This document shows, piece by piece, positions 5,560 to 9,446 of a stretch of DNA of 9,446 nucleotides. The translations under genes and the position numbers were made by a program. Position 1 is the first letter of the stretch; every line of letters begins with the position of its first letter. Origin of the DNA: Clostridiales bacterium (GTDB lineage: Bacteria; Bacillota; Sulfobacillia; UBA995); assembly GCA_003517845.1 (NCBI GenBank), contig DOZU01000033.1, positions 1-9,446 on the forward strand, written 5' to 3'. The notes under the pieces are model-generated. The model did not search any database. It had not been told where the DNA came from and worked only from the letters and a program-made list of their open reading frames with translations.

Positions 5560-7356
5560 TCAGTGTGATTGCCCGCGGCCGGCAGCAGGCACGGGCGCAT
5601 CTCCGACCGCTTCCGCCCGGTAGCCCTCAACCAGTTCTCCGGCTAGCCGGAGTTCCTCCGGGGTCAAGCTGCCCTCAACCAGGGTAATGTCGAGTCCCCT
5701 TGCGAATCCGGCGGCGAAAGCCCGCGCAGCCTCCTCCCAGGTCACCTGGCGCCGGGCGGCTTCGCCGATCCCGATAGCCCGCCGTCGCAGCCGGGCGAGA
5801 TCGGCCCGAGCCAGGAACCGGGCATGACGCTCCGGGGAGAAACCTAGTAGCATCGAACCATGCTGGAGGAGCACCCCTCCCCGTCGCACCTGTGCGCTGC
5901 CGACGACCTTCCGCCCCTCGAGCAGGAGTTCATGCGCGGCCGGGGTCTCGAAACAGGCAGAAGACCCTGGGGGAAGGGGCGTGGCACCCGCGAGGACCTC
6001 GGCCTCCAGGCCGAATTCGCGTATCGCCTCGCGCAGTCCGCGCGCCAGCACCTCATAGGTGCTGGTCACGCTCCCCGGCAAGGACGAGGCGCGGAGGACC
6101 AGGGAGTAAGTCAACTCGTCATCGTGCAGGACCGCCCCTCCCCCGGTCGGCCGCTTGACCCACTCCACCCCTTCCCGGCGGCAGGCCTCCAGCTTCGCCT
6201 CCTCGGCCGGGGACTGGCTGCGCCCCACGGACACGGCCGGCGGCTGCCACGCATACAGGCGCAGGCTGGGCGGAGTCAGCCCGCGCGAGTGTACCCTGGC
6301 CATCGCATCGTCGACCGCCATATTCCAGGCGGCCGTCCCCGGCGCCGACCGCACCAGCCTCCAGGCCGGCCGCGATCTCCCTGGCGCCGCGCGGGGAAAG
6401 AGGTCGCCGGCGACCGCATCGGTCTCGCGCCGGGCTTCATCGACGGTGAGCGGCCGCGGGTAATTGTACGGTTCCTGTCCTGGCCGCTCATTGTAGTAAG
6501 GCCGGTTGCAGTCGGGGCAGCCGCTGGTCCGAAACGCCTCGCCGCCGGCGAGGACCGCCCGCAAGTCGGCTTCGCCAACCCCCGGATCGACCAGTTGCCC
6601 GAAGTGGAAACGGAGATCTTTCCCTTGAACCCGACCGGTCCGGAGGAGGAAGAACCCTGTCTGCACTCGGCGATACGAGGCCAGGCTGGGCCGAGGGCGG
6701 TCGGCCAGTCGCGTGCCGCGGATGGGCGTGAAGGCGAACAACCCCACCGCCACCCCTTCCTGGATCAGGGAAGCGATCGCCGCCAGCAACTCCTGCTCCG
6801 TCTCGCCCAACCCTGCAACCAGGTGGGTGCCGACCCGGCCGGGAACGTGAGCCGCGAGGTGGCCGAGCGCATCCCGTATCTCGGCCCATCCGGGCCCTCC
6901 CTTGACCTCGGCATGAATCTCCGGCGTCGCCGCGTCCAGCGGCAGGACCACCCGGTCAGCGCCGGCGTCCAGCAAGCGGATGGCGGACTCCCTATTGAGT
7001 CCCATGGCCGAAACGCACACCGGCACGGTCAGCGGTCGAGCCAGCAGACGCATGGCGCCGGTCCAGGCCTCGGGGCTGTCGGTGAGCTGCACGCATACTC
7101 TACGAACCGGGGACCCGGCGACGGCCGCGCAGGCCGCATCCCCGTCCGCTTCCGGCCAGGTAATGCGCGACAGCAAGTCCCGCCGGGCGGAGCTGGAGTG
7201 CGACTGGGGACAGAACCCGCAATCCCTCCGGCAGCGCCCGCCCAGCAGGAAGTACGCGGTAGTCGGCGGGACATCTCCGGCCGGCAGGTCTTTCAGGCCG
7301 AGGACGGCCGCCGTCCCCGCCGAGGCTCGCAGGCGGAAGTCGTCAGCGGAGCACAC
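5560..7356 (-). CDS. Fusion of BioB-like radical SAM (LipS-type lipoyl synthase partner) with LipM-like octanoyltransferase/lipoate ligase
   Basis: A single 598-residue open frame joining two lipoylation activities. Residues about 30-322 are a radical SAM domain. CRRDCGFC (Cys42, Cys46, Cys49) would bind the SAM [4Fe-4S] cluster, with BioB-like CGFCPQS wording, a BATS-like tail and a SGCPDCNRPYYNE motif (Cys280, Cys283). A linker of about 10 residues leads to a LipM/LplA-like domain (about 332-580): WNMAVDDAM, KRPTGGGAVLHDDELTYS (401-418), SACFETP with Cys468, and GRKVVGSAQVRRGGVLLQHG. Cys468 matches the catalytic cysteine position of LipM octanoyltransferase (Cys150 in B. subtilis), favouring transfer of octanoate from octanoyl-ACP to GcvH. 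Biotin synthase is unlikely, since everything around it concerns lipoate. The radical SAM half together with the neighbouring gene resembles the LipS1/LipS2 pair; which half is S1 or S2 cannot be assigned here. The GTG start (7354-7356) has GGGGAG 9 nt upstream and overlaps the preceding gene by 14 nt. No strong internal start separates the domains. Confidence 0.85.
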   Translation of the reverse strand: MCSADDFRLRASAGTAAVLGLKDLPAGDVPPTTAYFLLGGRCRRDCGFCPQSHSSSARRDLLSRITWPEADGDAACAAVAGSPVRRVCVQLTDSPEAWTGAMRLLARPLTVPVCVSAMGLNRESAIRLLDAGADRVVLPLDAATPEIHAEVKGGPGWAEIRDALGHLAAHVPGRVGTHLVAGLGETEQELLAAIASLIQEGVAVGLFAFTPIRGTRLADRPRPSLASYRRVQTGFFLLRTGRVQGKDLRFHFGQLVDPGVGEADLRAVLAGGEAFRTSGCPDCNRPYYNERPGQEPYNYPRPLTVDEARRETDAVAGDLFPRAAPGRSRPAWRLVRSAPGTAAWNMAVDDAMARVHSRGLTPPSLRLYAWQPPAVSVGRSQSPAEEAKLEACRREGVEWVKRPTGGGAVLHDDELTYSLVLRASSLPGSVTSTYEVLARGLREAIREFGLEAEVLAGATPLPPGSSACFETPAAHELLLEGRKVVGSAQVRRGGVLLQHGSMLLGFSPERHARFLARADLARLRRRAIGIGEAARRQVTWEEAARAFAAGFARGLDITLVEGSLTPEELRLAGELVEGYRAEAVGDAPVPAAGRGQSH

Positions 7357-8233
7357 AGCATTCTTCTCCCCGGACCACGGTCAGACCGCAGTCCGCGGCC
7401 GCCCGCTCCGCGGCAGGCGTCGGGACCGCGACGCCGTTGATGCCGATGCGGACCGCCATGTCATCCAGTTGCGCGCGGTAGGCACCGCGCGGTCGCATGC
7501 AGCCGAGCGTGAGCGGCGTGGCCGGGAACTGCTGTCGCGACCAGGCCAGCAAGTCGATCACCTCCACGATAGGAGGCGGGGTCCGGTCCTGATAGGTCGT
7601 ACCGGGCGTGGGGGAAAACACGAGGAACACTACTTCCTCCGGGTCTTCCCCCCGCAAAGCCTCCAGGACCGCCCGTTCCCCTCGCAACTCCCCCCCGTGC
7701 AAGCCCAGGCACAGGTGGGGGATGACCCGCGTATGCCGGGCTAGCCGGCGATAGCTTTGGAGGTAGTCGTCGAGGTCCACGTCCAGACCCATGACCTCCC
7801 GGGCCGTCTGCCGGTCCCCCACCATGTCCAGCGCCACGACGGTCGCATGGCGGCCTACTTCCTCGGCCGCGCCCTCGCCATCGACGAGGCCGACATGCAG
7901 GATCAGGCGAGCGGTCCTCCCGAGCTGCTGCAGCAGGTCGGAATGGCCTGCCAACGGGACCTGGCCTCGCCGGTCACAACCCCCGCTCACCAGCCAACTT
8001 GACGGGCGATCGGGGCCGGTAGCCCGCGCCAACGCTTGCGACGGCGCCAGCATGCCCCGCAGGTAGTGCCCTCCGCAATGAGCGCAGTCCAACGCGCAGT
8101 CGCCGCCGGTCACGCTGACTACCGACGTCTGGTCGGGATAGGCGAAGCGGATCACCGGCGGGAAGTTAGCCATCCTGATCGACCAGGCCAACTCCCAGTG
8201 CGGCCGTCCAGCGGCAGTGAGGATCACCGGCAA
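7343..8233 (-). CDS. LipS-type radical SAM protein (lipoyl synthase partner)
   Basis: A radical SAM enzyme of 296 residues with the chosen start. It carries a cluster motif CALDCAHCGGHYL (Cys46, Cys50, Cys53), an LVSGGCDRRG segment (Cys86), TLGCMRPRG (Cys245) and a C-terminal EECC pair (Cys292, Cys293). Its upstream sequence FPPVIRFAYPDQTSVVSVTG is the type I recognise from the LipS family, in which two radical SAM proteins together insert two sulfurs into octanoyl-protein. The partner would be the radical SAM domain of the next gene, whose start it overlaps by 14 nt. Start choice: TTG at 8231-8233 has AAGGAG (8239-8244) 5 nt upstream and lies 28 nt after the gcvPB stop. A GTG at 8225-8227 is equally possible. 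The ATG at 8171-8173 lacks a ribosome site and would remove conserved residues. A longer ATG start at 8314 would overlap gcvPB by 53 nt with no homology to support it. Confidence 0.82.
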   Translation of the reverse strand: MPVILTAAGRPHWELAWSIRMANFPPVIRFAYPDQTSVVSVTGGDCALDCAHCGGHYLRGMLAPSQALARATGPDRPSSWLVSGGCDRRGQVPLAGHSDLLQQLGRTARLILHVGLVDGEGAAEEVGRHATVVALDMVGDRQTAREVMGLDVDLDDYLQSYRRLARHTRVIPHLCLGLHGGELRGERAVLEALRGEDPEEVVFLVFSPTPGTTYQDRTPPPIVEVIDLLAWSRQQFPATPLTLGCMRPRGAYRAQLDDMAVRIGINGVAVPTPAAERAAADCGLTVVRGEECCVLR

Positions 8234-8238
8234 CCCAA

Positions 8239-8244
8239 CTCCTT
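8239..8244 (-). promoter_or_regulatory. Ribosome binding site deciding the LipS-type gene start
   Basis: The minus strand shows AAGGAG five nt before the TTG at 8231-8233 and 11 nt before a GTG at 8225-8227. It lies in the 28-nt gap behind the gcvPB stop. No comparable site precedes the ATG codons at 8171-8173 or 8312-8314, which is the main reason the TTG is preferred. Confidence 0.6.
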
Positions 8245-8261
8245 CGCCCCCGGCCCCATGC

Positions 8262-9446
8262 TCATAGTCCTCTCTGCCAACGCACGATCGGTTTGCGAGA
8301 AGCGAGTGCCTCATCCAGGCGCTTCACCGGGGTGGTATGCGGCGCCGTCCGTACCACCTCCGGGTCGGCGGCCGCTTCGTCCGCGATGTCTGCCATGGCC
8401 TGGGCGAAGGCGTCCAGCGTCTGCAGGCTTTCCGTCTCCGTCGGTTCGACCATCAAGCACTCGGGCACGATCAGGGGGAAGTACACCGTCGGAGGATGGA
8501 ATCCATAGTCCAGCAAGCGCTTGGCGATGTCGAAAGTCCGGACGTTATGCCGTTCTTTCTGCCAACTGCCACTGGCCACGAATTCGTGTTTGCACAGCCG
8601 GTCGTACGGCAGGTGGAAGTGCTCGGCGAGTTTGCGCATCAGGTAGTTCGCCGACAATACCGCATCCTCGCTCACCCGCGCCAGCCCTTCTCCGCCCATC
8701 GTGCGGATGTAGGCGTAAGCCTTCACGACCACCAGGAAGTTGCCGTAGAACGCCTTGACCCTGCCGATGGACTTGGGGCGATCCCCGACCAGCCGGTAGC
8801 TCCGGCCGTCGAAGTCGACGAGCGGAGTGGGCAAGTAGGGTGCCAGCCTTTCGACGGCCCCGATCGGTCCGGATCCCGGCCCGCCTCCCCCGTGCGGGGT
8901 GGCGAAGGTCTTGTGCAGGTTGAAATGGACGACGTCGAATCCCGTGTCACCGGGACGGGTGATGCCCATGGTGGCGTTGGCGTTGGCCCCATCGTAGTAG
9001 AGCAGTCCGCCGGCTTCGTGGACGATCGCGGCGATACGGTGCATGTTCTCGTCAAACAACCCGAGGGTGTTGGGGTTGGTGAGCATGAGGCCGGCCACAT
9101 CCGGACCCATCGCCCCGCGCAGCGCCTCGACGTCCACCCCGCCACGGGAATCGGACGGGACCTCCACCGTCTCATAGCCGCACACCACCGCGCTGGCCGG
9201 GTTGGTGCCGTGAGCCGAGTCCGGGATGAGGATCCGGGTACGATGTTCGCCCCGGTCCTCGTGGTAAGCGCGAAACATCAGGAGGCCCGCCATCTCGCCA
9301 TGAGCGCCGGCGGCCGGCTGCAGGGAAACCCGGCTGACTCCCCCGATCTCGCACAGGTAGCGCTCCATGTGGTACAGGATGGCCAGGGCGCCCTGCACTA
9401 TCTCCTCGGGGAAGTAAGGATGTACGCCGGCCAGGCCGGGGAGGGA
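8262..9446 (-). CDS. gcvPB: Glycine dehydrogenase (decarboxylating) subunit 2, GcvPB, C-terminal part
   Basis: PLP-binding subunit of the two-subunit glycine cleavage P-protein. It decarboxylates glycine and passes the aminomethyl group to the lipoyl arm of GcvH. 394 residues are visible; the 5' end lies beyond the right edge, and the frame is open up to base 9446 (SLPGLAGVHPYFPEEI at the edge). Diagnostic segments are SLQPAAGAHGE, IPDSAHGTNPASA, LMLTNPNTLGLF, DGANANATMG and HFNLHKTFATPHGGGGPGSG. The Lys in NLHKTF (codon at 8910-8912) is the expected PLP Schiff-base lysine, followed by the glycine-rich loop. The C-terminus ends in a normal position. A separate GcvPA subunit and GcvH/GcvT would be expected to the right of the window; this is the usual Firmicutes arrangement but is not seen here. 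The stop is 28 nt before the LipS-type gene, so P-protein and lipoyl assembly genes are probably one operon. Confidence 0.97.
   Translation of the reverse strand, partial: SLPGLAGVHPYFPEEIVQGALAILYHMERYLCEIGGVSRVSLQPAAGAHGEMAGLLMFRAYHEDRGEHRTRILIPDSAHGTNPASAVVCGYETVEVPSDSRGGVDVEALRGAMGPDVAGLMLTNPNTLGLFDENMHRIAAIVHEAGGLLYYDGANANATMGITRPGDTGFDVVHFNLHKTFATPHGGGGPGSGPIGAVERLAPYLPTPLVDFDGRSYRLVGDRPKSIGRVKAFYGNFLVVVKAYAYIRTMGGEGLARVSEDAVLSANYLMRKLAEHFHLPYDRLCKHEFVASGSWQKERHNVRTFDIAKRLLDYGFHPPTVYFPLIVPECLMVEPTETESLQTLDAFAQAMADIADEAAADPEVVRTAPHTTPVKRLDEALASRKPIVRWQRGL

Noticed and set aside
6380..7356. Biotin synthase (BioB) identity for the fusion's radical SAM half
   Set aside because: The cluster motif wording is BioB-like, but the domain is fused to a lipoyl-transfer domain and flanked by gcvPB, another radical SAM gene and lpdA, with no biotin genes. 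A lipoyl synthase role fits better.
5860..7440. 526-codon open frame on the plus strand
   Set aside because: It lies opposite the radical SAM-ligase fusion, its translation is rich in Arg, Gly and Pro with no recognisable motif, and long antisense frames are expected in high-GC coding DNA.
7343..8314. Longer ATG start at 8314 for the LipS-type radical SAM gene
   Set aside because: It would overlap gcvPB by 53 nt, lacks a ribosome binding site and adds residues that do not resemble the family. The TTG at 8233 has AAGGAG at good spacing.

Overview
The window is a GC-rich (roughly two-thirds G+C by eye), densely packed bacterial segment. Every supported gene lies on the minus strand, so transcription runs from the right edge to the left edge. 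The block of Xaa-Pro peptidase, efp and a small CD1247-type protein, the split glycine dehydrogenase (separate GcvPB) and the frequent TTG/GTG starts behind strong GGAGG sites all point to a high-GC Firmicute (Bacillota, Clostridia/Limnochordia-like). This lineage is inferred from gene content only.

Right half (about 9446 to 4148): a glycine-cleavage and lipoylation module. Read in transcription order it holds the C-terminal part of gcvPB (off the right edge), a stand-alone radical SAM protein of the LipS lipoyl-synthase type, a 598-residue fusion of a second BioB-like radical SAM enzyme with a LipM-type octanoyltransferase/lipoate ligase domain, and lpdA (dihydrolipoyl dehydrogenase). The neighbours either overlap (14 nt) or are 17-28 nt apart. 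The simplest reading is a self-contained system. The LipM-like domain would load an octanoyl group onto GcvH, the two radical SAM partners would insert the sulfurs, the P-protein would use the lipoyl arm, and LpdA would reoxidise it. No classical LipA is visible. The two-protein LipS1/LipS2 lipoyl synthase is described in archaea and some bacteria. The covalent fusion of one LipS-type partner to a LipM-like transferase is the most notable feature of the window.

Middle (about 4080 to 1968): an Xaa-Pro aminopeptidase family gene, efp (elongation factor P with Lys32 at the loop tip) and a small acidic CD1247-type zinc-ribbon-like protein, an order familiar from Firmicutes. Between efp and the small gene is a 69-nt gap with a promoter-like sequence and a GC-rich inverted repeat that touches the ribosome binding site.

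Left end (about 1986 to 1): a phytoene-desaturase/PYROXD2-like FAD oxidoreductase, then the first 103 codons of coaBC (coenzyme A biosynthesis), which runs off the left edge. No RNA genes, mobile elements, CRISPR arrays or plus-strand genes could be supported, and no stretch longer than 100 bases is without a gene.
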